Positions 25,009 to 34,203 of a stretch of 64,000 nt of DNA are shown piece by piece (positions within the stretch are counted from its first letter, which is position 1; each line of letters begins with the position of its first letter). The DNA comes from Castellaniella sp040276065. Lineage in GTDB: Bacteria; Pseudomonadota; Gammaproteobacteria; Burkholderiales; Burkholderiaceae_B. The translations under genes were made by a program, and so were the position numbers. The notes below the pieces were generated by a model that saw only the letters and a program-made list of their open reading frames with translations, did not search any database and had not been told where the DNA came from. The stretch spans positions 62,001 through 126,000 of the forward strand of contig NZ_JBELOI010000010.1 of NCBI RefSeq assembly GCF_040276065.1. Direction: 5' to 3'.

Positions 25009-27935
25009 GCCAAGGCCCCCCTGATTTTTTCCGCCGTGATGGGAAATTGGTAGAACCGCTTGCCAATGGCGTGGTGGATCGCATTGGCAATGCCGGCGAC
25101 GACGGGAATCATCACCACTTCGGCCACGCCCTTGGGGGGCGAGGTCTCGGACGACGGCGGCAAGTATTCCGCCGTCTGCCGCCAGACCGCCACATCGCTG
25201 GCGCGCGGCAAGGTGTAGCGGTTGAAGTTCCAGGTGCCGTTGCCGGGGCCGTCGTCATACAACGGGAGCGCCTCCATCAGGGCATGGCCGATCCCCATGG
25301 CCAGCCCGCCTTGCTGCTGCCCGGACACCAGTTCGGGCACGATGACCCTGCCGGTATCCAGCAGGCTGTGCAAATGCAGGACGCGGACGTCGCCCGTATG
25401 GGTGTTGACGTCCAGCTCGACGAAGCAGGCAGCCGGCGTATACGTGGTGACGCCTGCGTTATTGCGTTCAACGGCTGGAAAATGGACTTGGCCGCGTTCA
25501 ATAAAATCGTAGCCGCCGGTCGTCATGCGCCGCTTCAGGCCGTCCGGGGCGCCATCGCCATAACGCACGGCCAGCGCGTCCACCGGCAGCTCGAGCCGAC
25601 CCACGCCGGGGACCTCGAACTGCGCGCGAGCCCATTCCCAGCGACTGAAGCAATGCAATGCCACGCCAGTGATCAAGCCCATGTCGTGCGCCTTGCGGGC
25701 GACCTGTTTGAAAGGCAGCGGCGACATGCCGCCGCCACCGATGCCACCGGGTACGGCACGCAGATCGGTGGACCGCATGGCGCCGCTGGCGATCTGCCCC
25801 TGGCCGGGGCCTTCGCTCCAGAGGGCGCGCGCAGCAGGCCAGAGCGCGTGCTCCAACAGGAATCGCGCCGCCTGACGGGTGCCGAAACCCAGGAAGTACG
25901 CGCTGTTGGACGCGCTCATGGCCGGCAAGAGGCAAGGCACCCAGAAGGGGTTCCCGGAGAGCGAGTCCTGTTGCGCCTGATCGATGGTGAAGGGCAGCTC
26001 GTTGCTGACCAGGGGCAACTGCTCGAACCCGGTTTCGCCGAATACGGCGAGATCCGGCGCCTTGCCCAGGATGCGCTGAATCATGACCTGCTGAGCGGTG
26101 GTGGCGCCGGTGCCGATTTCCTGCAGACAATGCCGCATGGTGATCCGCCCTTCGGCGTCGAACTCCAGCACCAGGGCGCTGGTGTCGGCACCCGACCCAT
26201 AGTCCTTCTGGACTTGCGCAAAGCCCAGGCCATAGCGATGACCGGGGTGCTTGCCGTCGTAGGCCGCCTTGTTGGCGTCCCGGTTCAGCCACAACGGATT
26301 CCGGGCCGCCCGCTCCAGCATCTCGAGATTGCGCGGATCGCCCATCGGCACCGCACCCTGGGTATTGGGTTCGCCGGGACGCAGGGCATTGCGGCGGCGC
26401 AGTTCGATCGCGTCGATGCCCAGCTCGGCGGACAGCTCGTCGATCATGAGCTCGGTCATCGTCATTGACTGCAAAGTGCCATAACCCCGCATCGAACCCG
26501 CCTCGACAGCCGTGGACGAGAGGGCGACGCCCGCCACGTCGGACCGGGGGAAATAGTAGATGGACTGTGCCGCGGTCGCCGCCACCTGGGCGACGGAAAA
26601 TGAGAAATTGGCGCGACCGCCACCATTGCAGGTGTACTCGCCTTTCAGAATATCGAACTTGCCGCTATTGCGATCCACGGCGATGGTGACATCCATGTCG
26701 ACCGAATGCCGCTTCATGCCCATCTGGAACTGCTCGTAGCGATCGTTGGCCACGCGTACGGGCTGGCCGGCTCCATAGAAACAGGCCGCGATGGCGTAGA
26801 GCGGAAAAATAGAATGGTCCTTTGAGCCGTAGCCGACGGTGGTGCCGGTCGACAGCTCGATCTTGTCGACGGGAAAACGCGGATTACCCTTGACCATCAA
26901 AGCCGCCACACGAGCGACCTCGTAGGGCGATTGCGTGGCGGTGATCAGATGCAGAGTCCGTGTCCTGGCGTCGTACCAGGCATTGCCGTTGTCCGCCTCC
27001 ATGGCGCAAGGGTCGATCGATTGCGAGAATCCCCGGCGTTGCAAGATCAGCTTGGCGGGATCGGCGCGCCCATCCTCGATCGCCTGCGCGATGACTTGCG
27101 CGGCATCCATCCCACGGCGCATGGCGTCGCGGGTGTCGCGCGCGACCTGGGCGGGATCGCGCGGGGCGCTGCCGCCACGGTGCTTGAGCGTCACGGCCCG
27201 CGGCACGAAAGGGTTGTCGGAATCGGCGACGGGCCACACCGGCGCAGCGCCGTCAAAGGTGCCCCAGATGACGGCATCCTGCATGGACGAGAACACCGGC
27301 GGGGCGCCAGGGGCTTCCCCGGCAATGCGAACATAGCGCGCCGCGCCATAGTGGGGTGGCGGCTTGGGCCCGGTGTCCGCCCCATAGCGGACGACCTCGG
27401 GGGCGAACCGCAGCCGTCGCTTGGCGGCCTGGAACCGCCCAAAATCCCCATACACCAGCAGGGCTACTGGTTGGCCCAGCATGGGTGGTGTCTCGCCTTG
27501 CGGCGTCAGCAGCGTGCGGCCGTAGAAATCCGGGCCCAGGTCCGCGGGCTTGGGCGCCTCGATGCCATCGCGGGCTAAATCCTCGTGCAGCAGCAGGCGG
27601 TCGGGCTGCAAATCCGCGCCCAGCATCGAAAGATCGACCCCCTCGAAGCTGCGATCGGCCCGCGTGGCTTTGATGAAGAAGGCATGCGCCTGCTGGTCCG
27701 GCCAGCCGGGTAGATCCCGGGCACGAAAGTCGCGCGCGAAAATCTTTTGCCCCGTGACCTTGCGCACCGCGTCCCAGCGGTAACGGGCCGTCCCGTCGGC
27801 CGCCAGCCAGTCCTTGGCGCGCCGCCCGGAATCGATCTCAACCCCCTGGGCAGTGGACAGGCGGGACAACAGGACAGTAATGCCACTGAATACGCCAAGC
27901 TTGATGAAGCCGCGCCGAGAGAGTCCATCACCCAT
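25005..27935 (-). CDS. Molybdopterin-binding subunit, xanthine dehydrogenase family
   Basis: A 976-residue catalytic subunit resembling IorB and related aldehyde or N-heterocycle hydroxylases. The N-terminus carries a twin-arginine signal (SRRGFIKLG) followed by a hydrophobic stretch, implying folded export. The C-terminal KGVAEVVMIP segment holds the likely base-catalyst Glu, with Ala where GVGE is usual. A strong AGGAGG ribosome site precedes the ATG. The 2Fe-2S and cytochrome c genes follow in the operon. Substrate unknown: an aldehyde or aromatic N-heterocycle is most likely. Confidence 0.9.
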   Translation of the reverse strand: MGDGLSRRGFIKLGVFSGITVLLSRLSTAQGVEIDSGRRAKDWLAADGTARYRWDAVRKVTGQKIFARDFRARDLPGWPDQQAHAFFIKATRADRSFEGVDLSMLGADLQPDRLLLHEDLARDGIEAPKPADLGPDFYGRTLLTPQGETPPMLGQPVALLVYGDFGRFQAAKRRLRFAPEVVRYGADTGPKPPPHYGAARYVRIAGEAPGAPPVFSSMQDAVIWGTFDGAAPVWPVADSDNPFVPRAVTLKHRGGSAPRDPAQVARDTRDAMRRGMDAAQVIAQAIEDGRADPAKLILQRRGFSQSIDPCAMEADNGNAWYDARTRTLHLITATQSPYEVARVAALMVKGNPRFPVDKIELSTGTTVGYGSKDHSIFPLYAIAACFYGAGQPVRVANDRYEQFQMGMKRHSVDMDVTIAVDRNSGKFDILKGEYTCNGGGRANFSFSVAQVAATAAQSIYYFPRSDVAGVALSSTAVEAGSMRGYGTLQSMTMTELMIDELSAELGIDAIELRRRNALRPGEPNTQGAVPMGDPRNLEMLERAARNPLWLNRDANKAAYDGKHPGHRYGLGFAQVQKDYGSGADTSALVLEFDAEGRITMRHCLQEIGTGATTAQQVMIQRILGKAPDLAVFGETGFEQLPLVSNELPFTIDQAQQDSLSGNPFWVPCLLPAMSASNSAYFLGFGTRQAARFLLEHALWPAARALWSEGPGQGQIASGAMRSTDLRAVPGGIGGGGMSPLPFKQVARKAHDMGLITGVALHCFSRWEWARAQFEVPGVGRLELPVDALAVRYGDGAPDGLKRRMTTGGYDFIERGQVHFPAVERNNAGVTTYTPAACFVELDVNTHTGDVRVLHLHSLLDTGRVIVPELVSGQQQGGLAMGIGHALMEALPLYDDGPGNGTWNFNRYTLPRASDVAVWRQTAEYLPPSSETSPPKGVAEVVMIPVVAGIANAIHHAIGKRFYQFPITAEKIRGALA

Positions 27936-28165
27936 ACATCATCCTCCTGTGCGATGCCGTCCCGGTTCGACGTGTGGCCCCGTATTCCCGGTGGTGATTC
28001 CACCGCGAATGACGAGGACCTGGACGTGCGCGACCTCCCGAGGACATCCCTTTATCTATTTTCCGGGCGCGAAACGATGCCATGCCAAGCGCCTGCTTCT
28101 GTGCGCCAGTGTACAGGCCCATCCGCCAGGCTGTCCGGGATTGCCTGTTCCAGGCGGCGCAGCCG

Positions 28166-28501
28166 TCATCGGGCACGCCGGATCCGGTACAGCACATACC
28201 GTGGGAACGTCAGCCACTGCTCGAACACGATCCGGGCGAATGCATTGACCGGGCCGGTGAATGGAGCGGGTGGATGCGATTCCAGCCGGTGGCCCCAGGC
28301 TTGCGCGGCCAAGGCCGCCATCATGGCGGACAGCCCCGTCAAGCACGACGCCGCCGATCCCGTGCACAAGCCCCCGAAAAGGGCCACAGTCCCGGCCATG
28401 AAGAGCGGCACCGTCGCCAAATGGACCACGAAATTGACCCGATTGGCGTGCGCCCGCGGATAGTCGGCCCACTGCGTGCTCAGCATCGATGAAATAGACA
28501 T
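28166..28501 (-). CDS. Mpo1/DUF962-like small membrane protein
   Basis: A 111-residue hydrophobic protein with two or three membrane segments. The N-terminal YPRAHANRVNFVVHLATVPL and the later QAWGHRLESHPPAPF resemble the DUF962/Mpo1 family (yeast Mpo1 is a fatty-acid dioxygenase). It is divergent from the tetR gene, with two palindromes in the 54-bp gap, so the TetR protein probably controls both. Function is inferred from family resemblance only. Confidence 0.65.
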   Translation of the reverse strand: MSISSMLSTQWADYPRAHANRVNFVVHLATVPLFMAGTVALFGGLCTGSAASCLTGLSAMMAALAAQAWGHRLESHPPAPFTGPVNAFARIVFEQWLTFPRYVLYRIRRAR

Positions 28502-28520
28502 GGCTCATTTCCCTGGTTCT

Positions 28521-28538
28521 TGTTTACTATGTAAACAT
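28521..28538. promoter_or_regulatory. TetR operator-like palindrome 1
   Basis: GTTTAC-TAT-GTAAAC (28522-28536) is a perfect 6-3-6 inverted repeat in the gap between the DUF962 gene and tetR. A close copy lies 36 bp away. Confidence 0.6.
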
Positions 28539-28555
28539 ACGAATTCTAGGAATTG

Positions 28556-28573
28556 ATGTTTACGATGTCAACA
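28556..28573. promoter_or_regulatory. TetR operator-like palindrome 2
   Basis: GTTTAC-GAT-GTCAAC (28558-28572) is one mismatch from the first palindrome. It overlaps the possible tetR start codons, suggesting direct autorepression. Confidence 0.55.
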
Positions 28574-29185
28574 TCTTCGCAAAAATACCATCATGGGGAT
28601 TTGCGCAAGGCGCTGCTGAACGAAGGCATGGCCCTCGTCCAGGAAAGCGGGCCCGAGGCCCTCACCCTGCGCGCGCTCGCGAGGCGGCTGGGCGTATCCG
28701 CCATGGCGCCCTACCGCCACTATTCGGACAAACAGGCGCTGCTGACCGCCATCGCCGCCGACGGCTTCCGTCAACTGCAGACGCGGCTCGAGGCGGCGGA
28801 AGACGCCGACGAGCCGTCCCGCTCGCCGCTGCTGCGCGAAGGCATCGCCTACGTCCTGTTTGCCCTGGACCAGCCGGCCTTGTTTCGCCTGATGTTCGGC
28901 GCCAACCGGCCCAAGGACCAGGATCCGGAGCTCGACACCGCCCGCGCCGGCGCATTTGGCGCACTGCTGCGGCATATGCGGGGCGACGCCACAAGCGATG
29001 AACGCGCCGTCCAGGCGCGCGGCTGCTGGTCGCTGGTGCACGGCCTGGCATCCTTGCTGCTGGACGGCTTGCTGCGGGTCCCCGAGGGAACGGCGCCGAG
29101 CGACTGGCTCGCCGAGATCATCGGCACCACGATCGCCGGCCGGCCCGGTCTTAACCCAGGCTTAAGGCGGAGCCACAAAATGTGA
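28556..29185 (+). CDS. TetR-family transcriptional regulator
   Basis: A repressor of about 209 residues. The N-terminal helix-turn-helix YHHGDLRKALLNEGMAL...ALARRLGVSAMAPYRHYSDK is typical of TetR. The C-terminal part (FALDQPALFRLMFG) fits the TetR_C_33-type ligand domain of PsrA-like regulators. Start codons at 28556 and 28565 are both possible; AGGA lies closer to the first. Two palindromes at the divergent promoter suggest control of itself and the DUF962 gene. Its link to the molybdenum enzyme operon is only by proximity. Confidence 0.88.
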   Translation: MFTMSTSSQKYHHGDLRKALLNEGMALVQESGPEALTLRALARRLGVSAMAPYRHYSDKQALLTAIAADGFRQLQTRLEAAEDADEPSRSPLLREGIAYVLFALDQPALFRLMFGANRPKDQDPELDTARAGAFGALLRHMRGDATSDERAVQARGCWSLVHGLASLLLDGLLRVPEGTAPSDWLAEIIGTTIAGRPGLNPGLRRSHKM

Positions 29186-29252
29186 GTCGGCAAGACGCGT
29201 GCCCGGGCTGATAATCAAAAATATTTTTGATTTCATGAAGGCATGTATCAAC

Positions 29253-30188
29253 ATGGATAGCAATCGCACGCTGGGCCTGGCCGTCGCCCAGATGGGGCCG
29301 GTGAATCTCGCGGACTCGCGCAAGGCCGTGGTGGGCCGGCTGATCGAGATGCTGCGCGAGGCCAAAAGCCGCGGCTCCGAGGTCGTGGTTTTCCCCGAGC
29401 TCGCCCTGACCACGTTCTTTCCCCGCTACTGGATGGAGGACGCCGAGGAGATCGACCGGTACTTTGAAAAGGCCATGCCCAACCCGGACGTCCAGCCGCT
29501 GTTCGACGAGGCGCGGAAACTCTCGATGAGTTTCTACCTTGGATACGCCGAGCTCACGCCCGAAGGCCATCGCTTCAACACCTCGATTCTCGTCGACAAG
29601 ACCGGCGGCATCATCGGCAAATACCGCAAAATACATCTGCCAGGCCATTCCGACCACAAGCTCGACGCGCCGTTCCAGCACCTCGAGAAAAAATACTTCG
29701 AGGTGGGCGATCTCGGTTTCCGGGCATTCGACATGGACGGGACGCGCTTCGGCATGTGCCTGTGCAACGACAGGCGCTGGCCCGAGACGTATCGGGTCCT
29801 GTCCCTGCAAACCGCCGAGGTCGTCGTCCTCGGCTACAACACGCCGTCGATCAACATCCACTGGAACGAGCCTGTCCATCTGCGCACGTCCACGCACCTC
29901 ATCTCGCTGCAGGCCAATGCCTACCAGAACGCCCTGTGGGTCGCGGCGGCGGGCAAATGCGGGTCCGAGGACGGCTTCCACATGATCGGCAGCTCGGTCA
30001 TCGTCGCGCCCACCGGCGAAATCGTCGCCCGCACCTTGTCCGAGGACGACGAGGTGATCTCGGTCAAGGCCGATCTGCGGATCGGCGAGAATTTCCGCCA
30101 GCACGTCTTCAATTTCGCCAAGCACCGCAGCCCTGAACACTACCGCCTCATTGTCGACCGTGTCGGCGCGGGCGAACCCCTGGTCTGA
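29253..30188 (+). CDS. hyuC: N-carbamoyl-D-amino acid hydrolase (nitrilase superfamily)
   Basis: Hydrolyses N-carbamoyl-D-amino acids to D-amino acid, CO2 and NH3. The 311-residue protein has the full nitrilase triad: Glu in VVFPELALTTFFPRYW, Lys in GKYRKIHLPGHS and Cys in MCLCNDRRWPETYRV. Substrate-channel residues typical of D-carbamoylases (NTSILVDK, FQHLEKKYFEVGDLGF) are also seen. I chose the ATG at 29253, since MDSNRTLGLAVAQ aligns with known starts and GAAGG lies upstream. It is 20 bp before the hydantoinase gene; together they form the classical D-hydantoin pathway. Confidence 0.9.
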   Translation: MDSNRTLGLAVAQMGPVNLADSRKAVVGRLIEMLREAKSRGSEVVVFPELALTTFFPRYWMEDAEEIDRYFEKAMPNPDVQPLFDEARKLSMSFYLGYAELTPEGHRFNTSILVDKTGGIIGKYRKIHLPGHSDHKLDAPFQHLEKKYFEVGDLGFRAFDMDGTRFGMCLCNDRRWPETYRVLSLQTAEVVVLGYNTPSINIHWNEPVHLRTSTHLISLQANAYQNALWVAAAGKCGSEDGFHMIGSSVIVAPTGEIVARTLSEDDEVISVKADLRIGENFRQHVFNFAKHRSPEHYRLIVDRVGAGEPLV

Positions 30189-30208
30189 AGACCGCCGGGA
30201 ACCAGGCC

Positions 30209-31690
30209 ATGGAACCACACTTCGATCTGACCATCCGCCACGCCCGCATCGTCACCGACGATACGATCGTCGAAGGCGATGTCGGCATACGCGGGGGCCG
30301 CATCGCGGCGATCGGGCCCGACTTGCCGCCCGGGGCGCGCGACATCGATGCCGCCGGCCGCTGGGTGCTGCCGGGAGGCATCGACAGCCACTGCCACGTC
30401 GAGCAGCTCTCGGGGATGGGGGTCATGGGGGCCGACGATTTCTACTCGGCGACTGTCTCGGCCGCATTCGGCGGCACCACCACGATCATCCCGTTTGCGG
30501 CGCAGCACCGGGGAACGGCGGTGCCGGACATCGTGCGGGACTACGCCGAGCGCGCGCGCGCCAAGGCGGTCATCGATTATGGATTCCATCTCATTCTGGC
30601 AAACCCCGACGACCGGACGATGACGCGCGACCTGCCCGAGGCCATCCGCGGCGGGATCTCATCGCTCAAGGTCTACATGACCTACGACAGCATGAGGCTG
30701 GACGATTACCAATTGCTCGACGTGCTCGACCTGGCGCGCGAACACGGCGCGCTGGTCATGGTGCACGCCGAGAACAACGACATCATCAAGTGGCTGGCCA
30801 AGCGCCTGATCGAGCGCGGGCATACGGCGCCCAAGTTCCATGCGGTGGCGCACGACCCCCTGGCCGAGGCCGAGGCCACGAACCGCGCCATCACGCTGTC
30901 GCGCCTCGTCGATACGCCGATCCTCATCGTCCACGTGGCGGGCGGGAGCACCGTCGAGGTGATCCGCAGCGCCCAGAACCTGGGCGCGCGCGTGCTGGCC
31001 GAGAGCTGCCCCCAATACCTGTTCCTGACGGCCGAGGACCTCGACCGCGCCGGCCTCGAGGGTGCCAAGTATTGCTGCTCGCCGCCGCCGCGCGACGCCG
31101 GATCCCAGGACGCGGTCTGGCAGGGCTTCATGGACGGCACGCTGATGACGTATTCATCCGACCACGCGCCGTACCGATTCGACGAGACGGGCAAGCTGCC
31201 CAAGGGCGACCAGACCACCTTCAAGGAAATGGCCAACGGCGTCCCAGGCCTCGAGCTACGCATGCCGCTGCTGTTCAGCGAGGGCGTGCTCAAGGGCCGG
31301 ATCGACATCCACCAGTTCGTCAAGCTCACCGCCTCGAATCACGCGGACCTGTACGGGCTAGCCCCCGGAAAGGGGCGGATCTCGATTGGCGCCGACGCCG
31401 ATCTCGCCATTTGGAATCCCGATCGGGAAACCCGCATCACCTACGAAAACCTGCACGATCAGGTGGGATACACCCCTTACGAGGGCCGGGTCATCAAGGG
31501 CTGGCCCGAGATCGTCGTCTCGCGCGGGCGGGTGATCGTCGAGGACGGGCAACTGCACGCGGCGCGCGGCAGCGGCCAGTACCTGCCTCGGCAGGCGCCG
31601 CGATTCGCATGGCCGCTGCGCCGCCCCGGCGACTCGCGACACCAGGCCGGCCCGTTCGCCAAGGCGCTGGCCGGCGCCAAGGACGACTGA
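30209..31690 (+). CDS. hyuA: Dihydropyrimidinase / D-hydantoinase
   Basis: Zinc amidohydrolase opening hydantoin or dihydropyrimidine rings to N-carbamoyl products. The 493-residue protein shows metal ligands GIDSHCHVEQ (HxH), the carboxylated Lys in SSLKVYMTYD, His in MVHAENN and in IVHVAGG, and Asp in YSSDHAPYRFD. The length is normal. It lies between the carbamoylase and the OCD-like gene on the same strand, so its product would be the direct substrate of the upstream enzyme. Symbol assigned by analogy. Confidence 0.92.
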   Translation: MEPHFDLTIRHARIVTDDTIVEGDVGIRGGRIAAIGPDLPPGARDIDAAGRWVLPGGIDSHCHVEQLSGMGVMGADDFYSATVSAAFGGTTTIIPFAAQHRGTAVPDIVRDYAERARAKAVIDYGFHLILANPDDRTMTRDLPEAIRGGISSLKVYMTYDSMRLDDYQLLDVLDLAREHGALVMVHAENNDIIKWLAKRLIERGHTAPKFHAVAHDPLAEAEATNRAITLSRLVDTPILIVHVAGGSTVEVIRSAQNLGARVLAESCPQYLFLTAEDLDRAGLEGAKYCCSPPPRDAGSQDAVWQGFMDGTLMTYSSDHAPYRFDETGKLPKGDQTTFKEMANGVPGLELRMPLLFSEGVLKGRIDIHQFVKLTASNHADLYGLAPGKGRISIGADADLAIWNPDRETRITYENLHDQVGYTPYEGRVIKGWPEIVVSRGRVIVEDGQLHAARGSGQYLPRQAPRFAWPLRRPGDSRHQAGPFAKALAGAKDD

Positions 31691-31759
31691 CGGCGCGATC
31701 GGCGGGTGTCCCCGCCTCTCTCCATCCACGCGGCACCCCCTTTTGCACGAGGAACATGA

Positions 31760-32716
31760 ATGGCGGTTTACCTGAATGACGATGTGGTCGCGAGCCAACT
31801 GCCCATCGGGCGGGCCATCGACTGCGTCGAGGCGGCGTTCCGAGACCTTGCGCAAGGCGAGGCCGTGAACGCCGTCCGGGTACGCATGGCCGTCGAGCCC
31901 GCCGTCATGAATGTCATGTGGGCCTGCGTCCCCTCGGTGGGGATGATGGGCGTCAAGAGCTACGTGACGGCGCAGCGCGGAGGCACCCGGGGGGCCGCCC
32001 TGGCGCTCACGCTCTATTCGATGGAAACCGGGGAAATGCTGGCGCTCGTCGAGGCCAACCGCTTGGGCCAGATCCGCACCGGGGCGGCAACCGCCGTCGC
32101 GACCCGGGCGATGGCCAACGACAAACCGGCGGCGCTGTCCATCTATGGGACGGGTTTCCAGGCCGAATACCAGATCCGGGCCTTGCTGAACGCCCTGCCG
32201 ACGATCACCGAGATCCGCGTCGTGGGGCGGGACGCGCAACGACGCGACGCGTTCATCCAGCGGCTGGCGAGCGAGTTCCGCGACACGCGGTTCATGCCAG
32301 CCGACGCGAGAACGGCGGCATCCCAGGCCGATGTCATCGTCACGGCGACGCAATCGTCCGAGCCACTGTTCGACGCCGAGTGGCTGCGACCCGGCACGCA
32401 CATCAACGCCATCGGGTCCAACGATCCTCGAAAAATGGAAATCGGCCGACGGGTGCTCGAACGCGCCGGCCTGATTCTCGTGGACGACCTGGCGGTCGCC
32501 CGCCAGGAATGCGGCGATCTGCTTGCGAATCAGTGGGACATGACGCAGGTCGGGACGCTGGGCGAACTGCTCATCGGCGCAAGGCCGGGGCGCGCGCAGC
32601 GCGACGAGATCACCGTCTTCGAATCCCAGGGGCTGGCCGTGCAGGACGTCGCGTGCGGCGCGGTCGTCGTGGCGCGGGCACACCAGGAGGGCCTGGGAAT
32701 CCGGCTGTCCCGCTGA
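31760..32716 (+). CDS. Ornithine cyclodeaminase/mu-crystallin-family protein
   Basis: A 318-residue NAD(P)-binding protein of the OCD/mu-crystallin family. It has GVKSYVT, the conserved EANRLGQIRTGAATAVATR motif near residue 98 and the Rossmann segment LSIYGTGFQAEYQIRAL. Members include ornithine cyclodeaminase, alanine dehydrogenase and ketimine reductase, so the reaction is not certain. In this cluster it may act on an amino acid or cyclic imine made from the hydantoin product. A good ribosome site (GAGGAAC) precedes the ATG. Confidence 0.85.
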   Translation: MAVYLNDDVVASQLPIGRAIDCVEAAFRDLAQGEAVNAVRVRMAVEPAVMNVMWACVPSVGMMGVKSYVTAQRGGTRGAALALTLYSMETGEMLALVEANRLGQIRTGAATAVATRAMANDKPAALSIYGTGFQAEYQIRALLNALPTITEIRVVGRDAQRRDAFIQRLASEFRDTRFMPADARTAASQADVIVTATQSSEPLFDAEWLRPGTHINAIGSNDPRKMEIGRRVLERAGLILVDDLAVARQECGDLLANQWDMTQVGTLGELLIGARPGRAQRDEITVFESQGLAVQDVACGAVVVARAHQEGLGIRLSR

Positions 32717-32811
32717 TCCGCGGCGGGCTGGCGCCTGCCGATCCATGCGGGAACCATTGCAGCACTGCATTCAACCAAGGTGGCTTTCACCTCAAAACAG
32801 GAGACAACATC

Positions 32812-34065
32812 ATGACAAGGATACGCTTCGGAACACGCAAGACACCCGGCCATGGGGTGAAAATCGCGGCGGCGGGCGTCGCGGCGCTCATGGGGCTGGC
32901 ATACCCCGCCGCCAACAGCCTGGCCGCCGATGCCAAGAACCCGGAAAGCATCACCATCGGGACGATCCTGCCGCTGACCGGCGCCACCGCCCAGAACGGC
33001 GAAAACTCGCTGCGCGGCATCCAGCTCGCGGTGGAGGAGATCAATGCGGCCGGCGGCATCAAGTCGATGGGCGGCGCCAAGCTGACGCTGACGGTCGCCG
33101 ATGCCACCAGCAACCCGGCCAAGGCGGCGTCCGCGGCCATCAATTTCCTGTCCAAGGACGACAAGCCGCTCGCCATGGTGGGCGCCTACGCCAGCGGTCT
33201 CACCGAAACAATTGCGCGCGTCACCGAGCGGGCGGGCATCCCACTGCTGAGCACCTCATTCGCGGACACCCTGACCCAACAGGGCTACAAGTTCTTCTTC
33301 CAGTTGCCCGCCGCGGCCTCCAAGATGGGCACGGCCCAGTTCCGATACGCCGCCGAGGTCTCCAAGGCCAACGGCCACTCGCTCGAAAAGGTCGCCATCG
33401 TCTACGCGAACAATGCCTACGGCGCGAGCCAGGCGGAATCGCTCAAGAAGCAGGCCGAGGCAAGCGGCACCCAGGTCGTGCTGTTCGAGGGCTACTCGCC
33501 CGAGATCACCGACGCCAATCCCATCGTCGCGAAAATCAAGGCGTCGGGCGCGGATAGCACCTTCTCGATTGCCTACGTCACCGACGGCGTCCTGCTGATG
33601 CGCGCCCTGAAGTCCTCGGGCAGCACCCTGCCGATGTTCGGTGGCACCGGCGGATACGTGACACCGGACTTCCTCAAGGTGCTGGGCCCGTCGGTCAACG
33701 GTGTCTTCAGCGTGACCACCTCCAATCCGGACGGCTACGGCGCCATCGGCGAAGCCTACCAAAAGAAGTTCGGGCAGTTCATGCCCCAAGAGGCGCATGA
33801 CAATGCCGCCGCCGTGTACGTCATCGCCCAAGCCCTGGAGGAGCACCCGACGACCGATCCGGCCGCGCTCGCCCAGACCATCCACAAGGGCAAGTTCACG
33901 CGCGGCGCGGCGGGCTCGATGCCCGGCGGCGTGGTCGAGTTCAACGAGGCCGGCGTCAACATCCATGCCGCGCCGCTGATGGTGCAATGGCAGGACAGCA
34001 AACTCGTCGGCGTCTGGCCCAAGGATCTGGTCAAGGGCAAGCCCGAGTGGCCGGCGGCCAAGTGA
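32812..34065 (+). CDS. livK: ABC transporter substrate-binding protein (HAAT, LivK-like)
   Basis: A 417-residue periplasmic binding protein with a signal peptide (hydrophobic stretch about residues 18-37, cleavage after SLAA). Family features: TIGTILPLTGATAQNGENSL, AVEEINAAGGI, LSTSFADTLTQQGYKFFFQL and VYANNAYGASQAESLKK. The ATG at 32812 follows AGGAGA. It precedes livHMGF. A 13-bp stem-loop after the stop probably stabilises this part of the transcript for excess production of the binding protein. Ligand unknown; context suggests a hydantoin or amino-acid-like compound. Confidence 0.9.
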   Translation: MTRIRFGTRKTPGHGVKIAAAGVAALMGLAYPAANSLAADAKNPESITIGTILPLTGATAQNGENSLRGIQLAVEEINAAGGIKSMGGAKLTLTVADATSNPAKAASAAINFLSKDDKPLAMVGAYASGLTETIARVTERAGIPLLSTSFADTLTQQGYKFFFQLPAAASKMGTAQFRYAAEVSKANGHSLEKVAIVYANNAYGASQAESLKKQAEASGTQVVLFEGYSPEITDANPIVAKIKASGADSTFSIAYVTDGVLLMRALKSSGSTLPMFGGTGGYVTPDFLKVLGPSVNGVFSVTTSNPDGYGAIGEAYQKKFGQFMPQEAHDNAAAVYVIAQALEEHPTTDPAALAQTIHKGKFTRGAAGSMPGGVVEFNEAGVNIHAAPLMVQWQDSKLVGVWPKDLVKGKPEWPAAK

Positions 34066-34092
34066 GCCAGTAAGCGAGGCCGAAAAACGCAG

Positions 34093-34124
34093 AACCGGCC
34101 GCGCCCCCGACGGCGCGGTCGGTT
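34093..34124 (+). terminator. Stem-loop between livK and livH (attenuator-like)
   Basis: A 13-bp arm, 34093-34105 (AACCGGCCGCGCC), pairs with 34112-34124 with one G-T wobble and a 6-nt loop. No T run follows, so it is more likely an RNA-stabilising or attenuating hairpin than a full terminator. Confidence 0.65.
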
Positions 34125-34203
34125 CCCGTCGACCACGTCCCGATCGTCCGCAGGGGGAACCGTTGCCGATGCTCGACGACGCAATCATGGATGACCACAC
34201 GAT

